From NCBI GenBank assembly GCA_943370145.1, contig CALRPY020000001.1, positions 1 through 64,000 on the forward strand: 64,000 bases of DNA, given 5' to 3'. The notes beneath the pieces were generated by a model, which searched no databases, was not told the origin of the DNA, and was given only the letters and a program-made list of their open reading frames with translations. The number at the start of each line of letters is the position of its first letter. Positions within the stretch are counted from its first letter, which is position 1. Positions 8,651 through 17,324 of the stretch are shown here, in pieces. The stretch is from Ga0077536 sp943370145 (GTDB lineage: Bacteria > Pseudomonadota > Gammaproteobacteria > Ga0077536). The position numbers were made by a program, and so were the translations under genes.

Positions 8651-9298
8651 TCAGGGCCTCGTGCCGTGGATGACGTCGATGCCCGCCGGCGGTTCGAAGC
8701 TGAACGCCTTCGGGTCGATCGGCGCATTGCGATCGATGCCGCTGAACGTGATTTCGGTGGTCTGGCCCAGGTTGTCCTTCAGGCGCATCGCGACCACCGT
8801 GCCGTCGCGCAGGCCAAGCTCGATCTGGTTGAACTGCTGGTCCGCCGACTTCGGCGTCAGCTTCAGCCACTCGACCCCGTCCTTCGCCGGCAACTCAGCC
8901 ACGGTGAAGCTCTGGTCGACATCGGCCTCGTCCCCGAGCAGGCGGCCGGGCGAGTCGACCTTGCCCAGGTCCACCTCGTTGATCGTGACCTGCTCGAGAT
9001 CGGCATCGTAGACCCACAGCGTCTTGCCGTCGGATACCAGCCGCTGGCGATAGGGCGACTCGTAGGACCAGTTGAAGCGGCCCGGTCGCGCGATATCGAC
9101 CTGGCCCCGTGCGGTCTCGAGCGGCTCGCCGTACTCGTCGTAGAGCTGCTGCTCGAAGGCCGCGTGGAAGGACTTGACCTCGGCGAGGAAGCGATCGAGC
9201 TGGGCCCGGGCGCTGGACGCGGCCTGCACCGCGGGCGCGAGCACCAGCGCGAGCACGCCGGCGGCGCAGCGGGTCAGCAAAGTCCGGCGCGTCGTCAT
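8651..9298 (-). CDS. lolA: Outer-membrane lipoprotein carrier protein LolA
   Basis: Periplasmic chaperone that takes lipoproteins from LolCDE to LolB. It has 215 residues: a signal peptide (MTTRRTLLTRCAAGVLALVL to about residue 27), then the LolA beta-barrel with SFHAAFEQQLYDEYGE, ARPGRFNWSYESPYRQ and DGKTLWVYDADLEQVTI. The conserved Arg in PGRFNW is present. It follows ftsK by 8 bp and precedes rarA. The ATPase and membrane subunits lolD and lolC are about 17 kb away in this window. Confidence 0.95.
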   Translation of the reverse strand: MTTRRTLLTRCAAGVLALVLAPAVQAASSARAQLDRFLAEVKSFHAAFEQQLYDEYGEPLETARGQVDIARPGRFNWSYESPYRQRLVSDGKTLWVYDADLEQVTINEVDLGKVDSPGRLLGDEADVDQSFTVAELPAKDGVEWLKLTPKSADQQFNQIELGLRDGTVVAMRLKDNLGQTTEITFSGIDRNAPIDPKAFSFEPPAGIDVIHGTRP

Positions 9299-9306
9299 GC
9301 GGCCGC

Positions 9307-11616
9307 TCAATCCCGCGGAGGCGGCGGCGGCGCGAGGACTTCGCGCATGCCGTTCGACTGCAGCTCGCCAACGACGCCCGCGCGCTCCATGTCTTCCATG
9401 ATGCGCGCGGCACGGTTGTAGCCGATCTTGAGCCGGCGCTGCACGCCGGAAATCGACGCGCGGCGGGTTTCGGTGACGATCTTGACCGCCTGGTCGTAGA
9501 GTTCGTCCTGCTCGCCCCCGGTCTCTTCCTCGTCGAAGCCGGCGCCACCGATGTCGTCGCCCGGCGCGTTGACGATGGCGTCGATGTATTCGGGCGCCCC
9601 GAGCTTGCGCAATTCCTCGACGACGCGATGCACTTCCTGGTCCGAGACGAACGCGCCGTGCATGCGCTGGGGCACGCCGGTGCCGGGCGGCAGGTAGAGC
9701 ATGTCGCCGTGGCCGAGCAGGCTCTCGGCGCCCATCTGGTCGAGGATGGTGCGCGAGTCCACGCGCGAGGACACCTGGAAGGCGATGCGGCTCGGGATGT
9801 TGGCCTTGATGAGGCCGGTGATGACGTCGACCGACGGCCGTTGCGTCGCGAGTATCAGGTGGATACCGGCGGCTCGCGCCTTCTGCGCGAGGCGCGCGAT
9901 CAGCTCCTCCACCTTCTTGCCGACCGTCATCATCATGTCGGCAAGTTCGTCGACGATGACGACGATGTAGGGCAGGGTCTGCAGCGGCTGCGCGGTGTCG
10001 CCCTCTTCGCGCCGCTTGAACAGCGGGTCGATGATCGGCGTGCCGGCCTCGTTGGCGTCCGCGACCTTGCGGTTGTAGCCGCCGATGTTGCGCACGCCCA
10101 GCGCCGCCATCAGCTTGTAACGGCGCTCCATCTCGCCGACACACCAGCGCAGCGCGTTCGCCGCTTCCTTCATGTCGGTGACGACCGGCGCGAGCAGGCC
10201 CGGAATGCCCTCATAGACCGACAGCTCGAGCATCTTCGGGTCGATCATGATGAGCCGCACGTCCTGCGCCGTCGCCTTGTACAGCAGGCTCAGGATCATC
10301 GCGTTCAGGGCGACCGATTTGCCGGAGCCGGTGGTGCCCGCGACGAGCAGGTGCGGCATGCGCGCGAGGTCGACGACCGCCGGCTTGCCCGCGATGTCCT
10401 TGCCGAGCGCCAGCGTCAGGCTCGATTCGCTCTCCTCGTATTCACGGGACTTGAGAATTTCCGACAGGCTCACGACCTCGCGACGCTCGTTCGGGATTTC
10501 GAGGCCGACGACCGACTTGCCGGGAATGACTTCGACGACGCGCACGCTCACCGTCGACAGCGAGCGCGCGAGATCCTTGGACAGGTTCGTAATCCGGCTT
10601 GCCTTCACGCCCGGCGCCGGCATCAGTTCGAAGCGCGTGATCACCGGCCCGGGCAGCACCGCGACGACCTGGGCCTCGATACCGAAGTCCTTCAGCTTCA
10701 GTTCGACCTGGCGCGACATCGCCTCCAGCGCCTCTGCGGAATAACCCGCGACCGCGGCGCGGGGTTCGTCGAGCAGGTTCAGCGCCGGCAGCGCGGTTTC
10801 GGACGACTCCGCGAACAGCCTCGACTGCTTTTCCTTCTCGACGCGGATGCTCGGCTCAATCTCGACGACCTTCGGCTCGATGCGCGGCGGTGGACGCAAT
10901 TCCTGCCGTTCAACTTCCTGCTCCACAATCACGGTGCGCTCGCGGCGGTGCTGTTCACGCTGCAGGCGTTCGCGCATGACGAGCGCCGCGGCCGTGGCCC
11001 AGCGCAGGAAGCGGAGCGTGCAGGCGCCGGTACGATCCATCGCGTTCAGCCAGGACATGCCGGTCAGCAGCGTGTAGCCGGTCAGGAACAGGGCCACCAT
11101 CATCAGCACGCCGCCCAGTTCGCCGCACAGCGCGATCAAGCTGCGGCCGAGCACGTCGCCGAGGATGCCGCCCGCGAGATGGGGCAGTTCAGGGAAGCTG
11201 CCGTGGGCGCGCACCCACAGCATCGCGCACCCCATGCCCAGGGTCAGCAGAAAGCCGGTGCTGCGGATCGACAGCCAGGCATAATCTGGCGGTTCACCGG
11301 TCTGCCGGGCGTACCGGTAGAAGCGATAGCCGCCGAAGACGACGGCGACGGGCACGAAATACGCGAAGCGCCCGAAGAGGTACATCAGCACGTCCGCGAG
11401 CCACGCGCCGAAGACGCCGCCGCGGTTGTGGATATCGAGGGAACCCGTCCCCGTATGTGACCAGCCTGGATCGGCCGGATGGTAGGTCGACAGCGCGACG
11501 AGCACGAACAGCGCCACCCCGCCGGCAGCGATCAGCACGCCCTCTTTGATACGTTGCCAGACGTGAATGGAAACCTGGTCGGCGACACTGGGTTGCCGCC
11601 GGATCGCTTGCGCCAT
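9307..11616 (-). CDS. ftsK: DNA translocase FtsK
   Basis: Septal DNA pump that moves chromosome dimers to dif and activates XerCD. The protein has 769 residues, a short form with four N-terminal membrane helices (about 27-44, 76-97, 119-135, 160-184) and a brief charged linker (about 210-290) instead of the very long linker of E. coli. The motor shows Walker A GTTGSGKS (about 427-434) and Walker B VVIVDELADMMM. The C-terminal winged-helix gamma domain (about 700-769, with RRLKIGYNRAARIMEDME) reads KOPS sequences. It is the first gene of the ftsK-lolA-rarA run. Confidence 0.97.
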   Translation of the reverse strand: MAQAIRRQPSVADQVSIHVWQRIKEGVLIAAGGVALFVLVALSTYHPADPGWSHTGTGSLDIHNRGGVFGAWLADVLMYLFGRFAYFVPVAVVFGGYRFYRYARQTGEPPDYAWLSIRSTGFLLTLGMGCAMLWVRAHGSFPELPHLAGGILGDVLGRSLIALCGELGGVLMMVALFLTGYTLLTGMSWLNAMDRTGACTLRFLRWATAAALVMRERLQREQHRRERTVIVEQEVERQELRPPPRIEPKVVEIEPSIRVEKEKQSRLFAESSETALPALNLLDEPRAAVAGYSAEALEAMSRQVELKLKDFGIEAQVVAVLPGPVITRFELMPAPGVKASRITNLSKDLARSLSTVSVRVVEVIPGKSVVGLEIPNERREVVSLSEILKSREYEESESSLTLALGKDIAGKPAVVDLARMPHLLVAGTTGSGKSVALNAMILSLLYKATAQDVRLIMIDPKMLELSVYEGIPGLLAPVVTDMKEAANALRWCVGEMERRYKLMAALGVRNIGGYNRKVADANEAGTPIIDPLFKRREEGDTAQPLQTLPYIVVIVDELADMMMTVGKKVEELIARLAQKARAAGIHLILATQRPSVDVITGLIKANIPSRIAFQVSSRVDSRTILDQMGAESLLGHGDMLYLPPGTGVPQRMHGAFVSDQEVHRVVEELRKLGAPEYIDAIVNAPGDDIGGAGFDEEETGGEQDELYDQAVKIVTETRRASISGVQRRLKIGYNRAARIMEDMERAGVVGELQSNGMREVLAPPPPPRD

Positions 11617-11952
11617 GTTCTAATCCCAATCCTTCGAATGATCGATTAAGCATCTGTCCAGTATGCGAAATTGGATGATAGCCCCAATCGGATCCGACCG
11701 CCACACGAACGGCGCGCGGAAGCGCGGCGCGCCGCGCCCCAACGAGCGCCCGGGGCCATCGGGATGGCCAGCGCCAAGCGCTTGAATTCCATGGGAGTTA
11801 CCGGCAAGGACAGGAAGGGAGAACGTCAGCACGGTGGCCGGCCACTGCTGACCTGGTGTCGGCGCGGCACTTGAATCCGCGTCGGCAAGATCCCGCCAAG
11901 CCCTTGCCTTGACTGAAGGTCTGAGCAGGATCTCGAAACGGCCGCAGCTTAC
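11617..11952. other. Intergenic region between ftsK and the PepSY gene
   Basis: 336 bases with no convincing gene. In Pseudomonas this position between ftsK and aat holds trxB, of which I see no remnant. The ftsK promoter should lie at 11620-11720 on the minus strand, an AT-richer patch, but I cannot assign -35 and -10 boxes with confidence. AAGGATT at 11626-11632 (minus strand) may be the ftsK ribosome-binding site. Confidence 0.4.
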
Positions 11953-13482
11953 TCAGGCCCGGCGGCCGGGTTTGCGCAGCAGGAGGCGCAGACCGAACAG
12001 TGCCGTCAACGCGCTCATCAGGGCCCATGCCATCTGCAGGACATCCCGCGGCCAGCGGCCGATGAACTCGAGCGCCTGCCACTTGTGCAGCGTCGCGAAG
12101 GCCCAGCCTTCCGCGTAGTCCGCCGGTGTCACCCGCGCCGCCAGCGCGCCGGTTTCGGTGTGGACGTACAGGCGCATGTCACCGGCCTCGAAGCGCCACA
12201 CCGGCAGCAGCTTGTTGACGAAGCCGTACTCGCCGCCGAAGCCTTCGACCAGGCGGGCACCTGACGGGGCAGCGTGCGCGCAAGCACGGTCCGCCGACCT
12301 CGCCCGTTCGCAGTGCGGCACGAGTGCGCCCGCAAGGCCCCGCGCATAGTCCGCGTCGGTCACCGCGTCGGCGGCCCCGCCGCCGAGGGCAAGATAGGTC
12401 ACCACCGGCGTCGCCGGCACGGCGGCGCCATGCCCGCCGTGGCCGGCATGCGCGGCGTGAGCGCCCTCGTGGGCGGCGGGGCCGTCGGCCGGCGCACGCA
12501 AGCGGGCGTGTACGCGGCCATCGATTTCGACGAGGCGCAAGGACAACAGCGGGGCTGGCCAGGCTGGCAGGCCGGCGGTATCGAGCGCCGCGGCGGCCAT
12601 GGCCGGCGCGAAGCGCAGCGGCAGCTGCCGCCCGGCACCACGGTCGAGCGCCCCCTTCGCCAGGTGCCATGCGCCGCTGAGCCCGCTCGCGATCACCGCC
12701 AGCGCCACGGTCAGTCCCAATACGCGGTGCACCCGCCGCAGGCCGCCGCTCGCCGGCAGCCCCCGTCGCAGCCACCAGAGGCCAAGCCCGAGTACCGGTG
12801 TCGCGGTCACGGCGAACAGGCAGAGCGCGGCGAGCGCGAGGCGCAGCGGCTCCGGCAGGCCCGGGATCCGCCAGGTGTGGAACAGCACGAACACGTTGTT
12901 GAACAGCGCCTTGCGGTCGTCGATCAGGGTCGCGAGCTGCGCGCTGCGCGGTTCGACGTAGACCCGCATGCCGTCCGGCCGCGCGAAATCCACCCGATAG
13001 ACCGGCAGCAAGCGGTTGACCCACGCGTACTCACCGCCAAAGTCCTCGACGCGCGTCACGGTGGCAATCCCGGCCGAGTCATCGCCCAGGAAATGGCGGG
13101 CGAGGAAGCGCGCGTGCCGCGCCTCGCCGTCCGGCAGCGGAGCGCCGTCGCTCGCGTTGAAGTACTGGAGGCCCACGGTCCCCGGCACTTCCACCTGCCA
13201 GTGCGGCCGGCCCTCCAGCTGCACGAGCCGGGCATGCGTGACGCGCGGGATGTCGGCGGACGCGAGGATGGCGGACAGCGCGGGGGCGCCGGCCGGGAGC
13301 GGCGTCAGCAGCGGCGCCGTGAAGCTCGCCGGGCGCGGCTGGTAACGCGACATCAGCGGGTGCATCGCGCCGCTCAGGCTCCACAGCAGGACGGCCGCGC
13401 AGGCCGCCGCGCCGATCAGGCGATGCCAGCGCAGCCATCCGCGCAGGCGGCGCAGGCGCCCGGGGGCGTCTAGAACCGCCAT
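11953..13482 (-). CDS. PepSY domain inner-membrane protein with internal duplication and His-rich loop
   Basis: A 509-residue PepSY-associated membrane protein with helices near residues 22-40, 212-236, 255-274 and 475-500. Two homologous halves are visible: FGGEYAWVNRLLPVYR (about 148-163) and FGGEYGFVNKLLPVWR near the C-terminus. A periplasmic segment contains a histidine cluster (H338, H342, H345, H348, H351), suggesting binding of a metal ion. PepSY-TM proteins beside TonB receptors often reduce or handle imported ferric or copper complexes; the exact substrate here is unknown. Its ATG overlaps the 3' end of the receptor gene by 13 bp, so the two form an operon with the receptor first. 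Confidence 0.85.
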   Translation of the reverse strand: MAVLDAPGRLRRLRGWLRWHRLIGAAACAAVLLWSLSGAMHPLMSRYQPRPASFTAPLLTPLPAGAPALSAILASADIPRVTHARLVQLEGRPHWQVEVPGTVGLQYFNASDGAPLPDGEARHARFLARHFLGDDSAGIATVTRVEDFGGEYAWVNRLLPVYRVDFARPDGMRVYVEPRSAQLATLIDDRKALFNNVFVLFHTWRIPGLPEPLRLALAALCLFAVTATPVLGLGLWWLRRGLPASGGLRRVHRVLGLTVALAVIASGLSGAWHLAKGALDRGAGRQLPLRFAPAMAAAALDTAGLPAWPAPLLSLRLVEIDGRVHARLRAPADGPAAHEGAHAAHAGHGGHGAAVPATPVVTYLALGGGAADAVTDADYARGLAGALVPHCERARSADRACAHAAPSGARLVEGFGGEYGFVNKLLPVWRFEAGDMRLYVHTETGALAARVTPADYAEGWAFATLHKWQALEFIGRWPRDVLQMAWALMSALTALFGLRLLLRKPGRRA

Positions 13483-15488
13483 TCGATGCCGCCGTACACC
13501 GCAAGGCCGTCACCGGGCAGGAACTGCGCGGCGTCGCGGCCGCGCGCGTCGGCAATCACGCCGGTGCTCGCCGCGTAGGTGGTATCGGTGAGGTTGCGCG
13601 CGTCGATGAACCAGGCTGGGCCGTGCGCCGGCCGGTAGCCGGCGCGCAGCCCGAGGACCGCATAGCCGTCGGCGAACAGCGTGTTCGCGTGGTCGATCGG
13701 CGTGTCCGACGGCGCCCACTGCAGGGTGGGCCCGGCGTAATAGCCCTGCGGCCAGCGGTAGAAGAATTCGGCGCGGTAGAAATGTTCGGGGATGCCGGCG
13801 AGCTGGTTGTCGCCGAAGACCCGGTCGCCATCGAAGCGCGCATCGGTCCACAGGTAGGCCTGGCGGATCTGCACGCGCTCCCACAGCAGCGTGTCGAGCG
13901 CGAGTTCGAGCCCCTGGTGGAGGGTGTCATCGGCGCTGACGGTGCCGAGCGGCTGGCCATTCGCGTCGGTCAGGCTCAGGAACTCGTCGTCGACCGCGGC
14001 GTGGTACCACGCGACGTCCCACTGCGTGGCCAGCGGCGCGTATTCGCCGCGTGAGCCGATTTCGAACGAAGTCGCGCTCTGCTCCGCCAGTACGTTGACG
14101 AGTTGCGCGCCGGACAGTTCACCGAAGCTCGGCGGCTCGAAGCTGCGGCTCACGTTGGCGAAGACCTGCGTGTGTTTGTCGAATTCGTAGCGCAGGCCGA
14201 GCTTCGGGCTCACGGCCTCGTAGGCCGTGTCGAAGCTGGCGTCGCCGTCGGCGAGGAAACGGTCGTCGAATTCGCGCTCGCTGCGCGTCAGCTGCAGGCC
14301 GGTCACCAGCGCGAGCTGGTGCAGGACGTAGTGCTGGTTTTCCATGAACAGCGCGTAGTTGGCCGCTTCCTGGTGCGATTGCGACGTGCGCCGGCCGCGC
14401 GCGCCGCCGCGATTGACGAAGCGGTCGTCCTGGGTCTGGCCCCACTGCGGATTGAAGCCGGCGGTGAACAGGTTGCGGCGGCCGAAGAGGTCGAGTTCGG
14501 ACACGAAGCGCAGCGTGGCGCCGTAGTCGTCGGTCGCCTGGTCCAGCACCTGGAAGATCGGGTGGAACAGGTCCTTGTACGAATAGTACGCGCCTAATTC
14601 CGCGCGCAGCGGGCCGGTGCCATAGACGGTCTTGTTAGACACCCGCCACAGGAAGTAGTCGCGCTTGTTGTCACCCGCGACGTTGCCGCGGTTGGCCTGC
14701 TGGTCGTCCGCCTCCATCTGCGCGCGGGTCAGGTTGCCCGGCAGTTCGGAGTCGGAGTCGGCGACATACACGTAGACCCTGGATTCGAGTTCGGGCGTGA
14801 TCCACAGGCCGGCGTTGCCGGACAGCCGGTAGTTCTCCTGCCGCGAATGCGTGCGATAGCCATCCTGGGCGCCGAAGCTCGCGGCGACGTGATAGTCCGC
14901 GTTGCCCCGGGCGCCACCATAGCTCGCCAGTGCGCGCTTGTAGTCGAAGCTGCCGTATTCCGCGCGCAGGTCCGCGCCGGGCGCGGACAGGCCGGTGGGC
15001 GAGACCAGGTTGATCGCGCCACCCAGCGTCGTCGCGCCGAACTGCAGCGCGTTCCCACCGCGATGCACTTCGATGTACTGGGCGTTGAGGGGGTCGATGG
15101 CCTGGAAGTCGCTGCCACCATCGGCGAGCGTGAGCGGCACCCCGTCCTGCAGCAGCTGGACGCCGCGCAGGTGGAAGGTGCGCTGCATGCCCGATCCGCG
15201 GATCGACAGGCGGGCTTCCTCCGAACCGAAGCGGGGCTGGATGAAGACGCCGGCGGTCAGGCCCAGCGCGTCGGCGAGATTGCCGACACGGCCGACCTTG
15301 TAGGTCTCGGCGTCGACGACGGCCGCGCCACCCGCGACCTGGCCGACCGCCGCGCGGGCACGCTCGAGCGAGGGGGTCGCGAGCGACTTCGCGAGCGTAC
15401 GACCCTCGACGGTGATCGATTCGTCTGAATGGGCGGCGTGCGCGGCATGGGCGGCGGCAAGCAGCAGCGCCGCGATGATTCTGGACAT
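13470..15488 (-). CDS. TonB-dependent outer-membrane receptor
   Basis: A 672-residue beta-barrel receptor for uptake of a metal chelate or similar ligand. It has a signal peptide with an unusual HAAHAAH stretch near the cleavage site, a TonB-box-like ESITVEG, and a plug domain (about 40-150; LSIRGSGMQ, LQDGVPLTLADGGSDFQAID, EVHRGGNALQFGATTLGGAI). The barrel ends in a C-terminal Phe (EWRF). The ATG at 15488 was chosen because it starts the signal peptide; a CGGAG sequence lies upstream. Coupled to the PepSY gene. Energy would come from TonB with ExbBD, although the exbBD pair in this window sits in an LPS operon and may serve another system. The ligand cannot be read from sequence. Confidence 0.9.
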   Translation of the reverse strand: MSRIIAALLLAAAHAAHAAHSDESITVEGRTLAKSLATPSLERARAAVGQVAGGAAVVDAETYKVGRVGNLADALGLTAGVFIQPRFGSEEARLSIRGSGMQRTFHLRGVQLLQDGVPLTLADGGSDFQAIDPLNAQYIEVHRGGNALQFGATTLGGAINLVSPTGLSAPGADLRAEYGSFDYKRALASYGGARGNADYHVAASFGAQDGYRTHSRQENYRLSGNAGLWITPELESRVYVYVADSDSELPGNLTRAQMEADDQQANRGNVAGDNKRDYFLWRVSNKTVYGTGPLRAELGAYYSYKDLFHPIFQVLDQATDDYGATLRFVSELDLFGRRNLFTAGFNPQWGQTQDDRFVNRGGARGRRTSQSHQEAANYALFMENQHYVLHQLALVTGLQLTRSEREFDDRFLADGDASFDTAYEAVSPKLGLRYEFDKHTQVFANVSRSFEPPSFGELSGAQLVNVLAEQSATSFEIGSRGEYAPLATQWDVAWYHAAVDDEFLSLTDANGQPLGTVSADDTLHQGLELALDTLLWERVQIRQAYLWTDARFDGDRVFGDNQLAGIPEHFYRAEFFYRWPQGYYAGPTLQWAPSDTPIDHANTLFADGYAVLGLRAGYRPAHGPAWFIDARNLTDTTYAASTGVIADARGRDAAQFLPGDGLAVYGGIEWRF

Positions 15489-15784
15489 GCAGGAGACTCC
15501 GGTCGTGGTTCGACGCCGCAGCAGCGCGGCGCGGGCACTGTAGTCAGCGCCGCCGCGCACTGGAATGCGGCAAATTGTCACACTGCGCTTGCCGCCGCGT
15601 CGGCGCCGGCAAGCGGTGGTGCGAACCGAAGCAGGCACTGTGACGTAACGCATTGGGCAAAGGGGCCAGCCCGCGCCGGATCTGCTATTTTGCCTGTAGT
15701 CCGTGCGCCGCAAACGCGGCAAACACGCAGTCTCCGGATTCCCCCGGGGCCGCCCCGGCCAGCAGTGAGCAGAACGACATTTCC
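15489..15784. other. Divergent intergenic region upstream of the TonB receptor and DUF1820
   Basis: 296 bases separating the minus-strand receptor operon from the plus-strand DUF1820 gene. I looked for Fur, Zur and cobalamin-riboswitch sequences and found no convincing match. Both promoters should lie here. Confidence 0.4.
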
Positions 15785-16120
15785 ATGACACGCAAGAGCA
15801 CTTACAGGATCACCTTCCACAACCAGGGCAAGGTCTACGAAATCTACGCCCGGAAAGTAAACCAGGGCGGCCTGCTCGGCTTCGTCGAAATCGAGGACAT
15901 CGTGTTCGGCGAGAAGACGACCGTGGTCGTCGACCCGAGCGAGGAACACCTGAAATCCGAATTCCAGGGCGTGCGCCGAACCTATATCCCGATGCACGCC
16001 GTCATCCGCATCGACGAGGTCGAAAAGACGGGCCAGGGCAAGATCACGGACGCGACTGGCCGCCCCGACAAGGTCACCCCCTTCCCGGTCTTCACCGGCC
16101 ACCCCGACCCGAAGTCCTGA
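15785..16120 (+). CDS. DUF1820 family protein
   Basis: A 111-residue soluble protein with the DUF1820 pattern: TYRITFHNQGKVYEIYAR, GLLGFVEIEDIVFGE, VDPSEEHLKSEF and the conserved RTYIPMHAVIRIDEVEK. The family is common in gammaproteobacteria and of unknown function. The frame is open upstream, but homology begins at the ATG at 15785. The next gene follows closely on the same strand. Confidence 0.85.
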   Translation: MTRKSTYRITFHNQGKVYEIYARKVNQGGLLGFVEIEDIVFGEKTTVVVDPSEEHLKSEFQGVRRTYIPMHAVIRIDEVEKTGQGKITDATGRPDKVTPFPVFTGHPDPKS

Positions 16121-16142
16121 CCGGCACCCGAGGGCCTCCGCC

Positions 16143-17324
16143 ATCCGGCGCATCGAAGTCATTCCCGCCCTGGACGCGCTGCCCGCCGACGCATGGAATG
16201 CGCTGGCCGGCACCGCCGATCCATTCCTGCGGCACGAGTTCCTCGCCGGGCTCGAACGGCACCGCTGCCTGGAGGGCCACGGCTGGTATCCGCAGCACCT
16301 GCTCGCGCTGGACGGCGAGCGCCTGCTCGGTGCGCTGCCGCTGTATGCCCGCGACAACTCGCAGGGCGAATTCGTGTTCGACCACGCCTGGGCCGACGCC
16401 TACGAGCGCGCTGGCGGGCGGTACTACCCGAAACTCGTCAGCGCCGTCCCGTTCACGCCGGTCGCAGGGCGACGGCTCCTGCTCGACGACACGGCGCCGG
16501 ACGCGGCGGCCACCGCAACCCATCTGATCAAGGGCGCCCAGGCCCTCGCACAGCAGCTGGGGGCCTCGTCCTGGCACTGCCTGTTTCCCGCCGATGACCA
16601 GCTCCCGCTGCTGGAGGCCGACGAACTGCTGCTGCGCGAAGGCTGCCAGTACCACTGGTACAACCCGGGCTACGCGAGCTTCGAGGACTTCCTCGCGACC
16701 CTGACCTCGAAGCGCCGCAAGGAAATCCGCCGCGAGCGGCGCGAGATCGCGGACAGCGGCCTGACGATCGAACTGCTCGAGGGCCGCGACATCACGCCGG
16801 CGCACTGGGCTGTCTTCCACCGCTTCTACTGCGATACCTTCGCGCGCAAGTGGGGGGAACCGCGGCTGACGCTGCCGTTCATGCGCGCACTCAGCACCGA
16901 CATGCCGGACGCCCCGTTGCTGCTGCTGGCGCGCGACGGCGACGAATACGTGGCCGGGGCCTTCGCGCTGCGCGGGGGCGACACCGTCTACGGCCGCCAC
17001 TGGGGCTGCTCACGCTTCGTGCGCCACCTGCATTTCGAGCTCTGCTACTACCGCTTCATCGACTACTGCATCGAGCACGGCTTGCGCCACTTCGATGCCG
17101 GCGCGCAGGGTGAACACAAGGTCCCGCGCGGTTTTGTCCCGATCAGGACCTGGTCCGTGCACTGGCTGCGCGACAGCGGCTTCAGGCGCGCCGTCGCCGA
17201 CTTCCTGCGCCGGGAGACGGTTGCCGTCGACCGCTATGTAGAGAGCGTCGCGGCCCACACCGCGTATCATCGCGAGCAGGGAAACGAGCCCGGCGGCGCT
17301 CCCGGGGACGAGCCGGCGGCATGA
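16143..17324 (+). CDS. DUF482/FemAB-like GNAT-fold protein, no standard start codon
   Basis: The 393-codon reading belongs to the DUF482 family (peptidoglycan-biosynthesis or GNAT-like): DAWNALAGTADPFLRHEF near the N-terminus, ARDNSQGEFVFDHAWADA, YYPKLVSAVPFTP, and the C-terminal FDAGAQGEHKVPRGF. Family members are usually about 370-400 residues. There is no in-frame ATG, GTG or TTG before GTG 16374, which would cut off about 77 conserved residues. A GAGGG sequence at 16130-16134 lies 8 nt before an in-frame ATC at 16143, so I propose a rare ATC start; this is inference. The stop overlaps the aat ATG (ATGA). Substrate unknown; the aat-bpt setting is conserved in other proteobacteria. Confidence 0.75.
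   Translation: MRRIEVIPALDALPADAWNALAGTADPFLRHEFLAGLERHRCLEGHGWYPQHLLALDGERLLGALPLYARDNSQGEFVFDHAWADAYERAGGRYYPKLVSAVPFTPVAGRRLLLDDTAPDAAATATHLIKGAQALAQQLGASSWHCLFPADDQLPLLEADELLLREGCQYHWYNPGYASFEDFLATLTSKRRKEIRRERREIADSGLTIELLEGRDITPAHWAVFHRFYCDTFARKWGEPRLTLPFMRALSTDMPDAPLLLLARDGDEYVAGAFALRGGDTVYGRHWGCSRFVRHLHFELCYYRFIDYCIEHGLRHFDAGAQGEHKVPRGFVPIRTWSVHWLRDSGFRRAVADFLRRETVAVDRYVESVAAHTAYHREQGNEPGGAPGDEPAA

Noticed and set aside
9628..11460. Plus-strand frame of 610 codons opposite ftsK
   Set aside because: Arg/His/Asp-rich shadow of ftsK with no membrane or catalytic motif.
15486..15500. CAGGAGACT sequence resembling a B12 box near the TonB receptor start
   Set aside because: It lies on the wrong strand and overlaps the receptor start; other conserved parts of a cobalamin riboswitch are absent.
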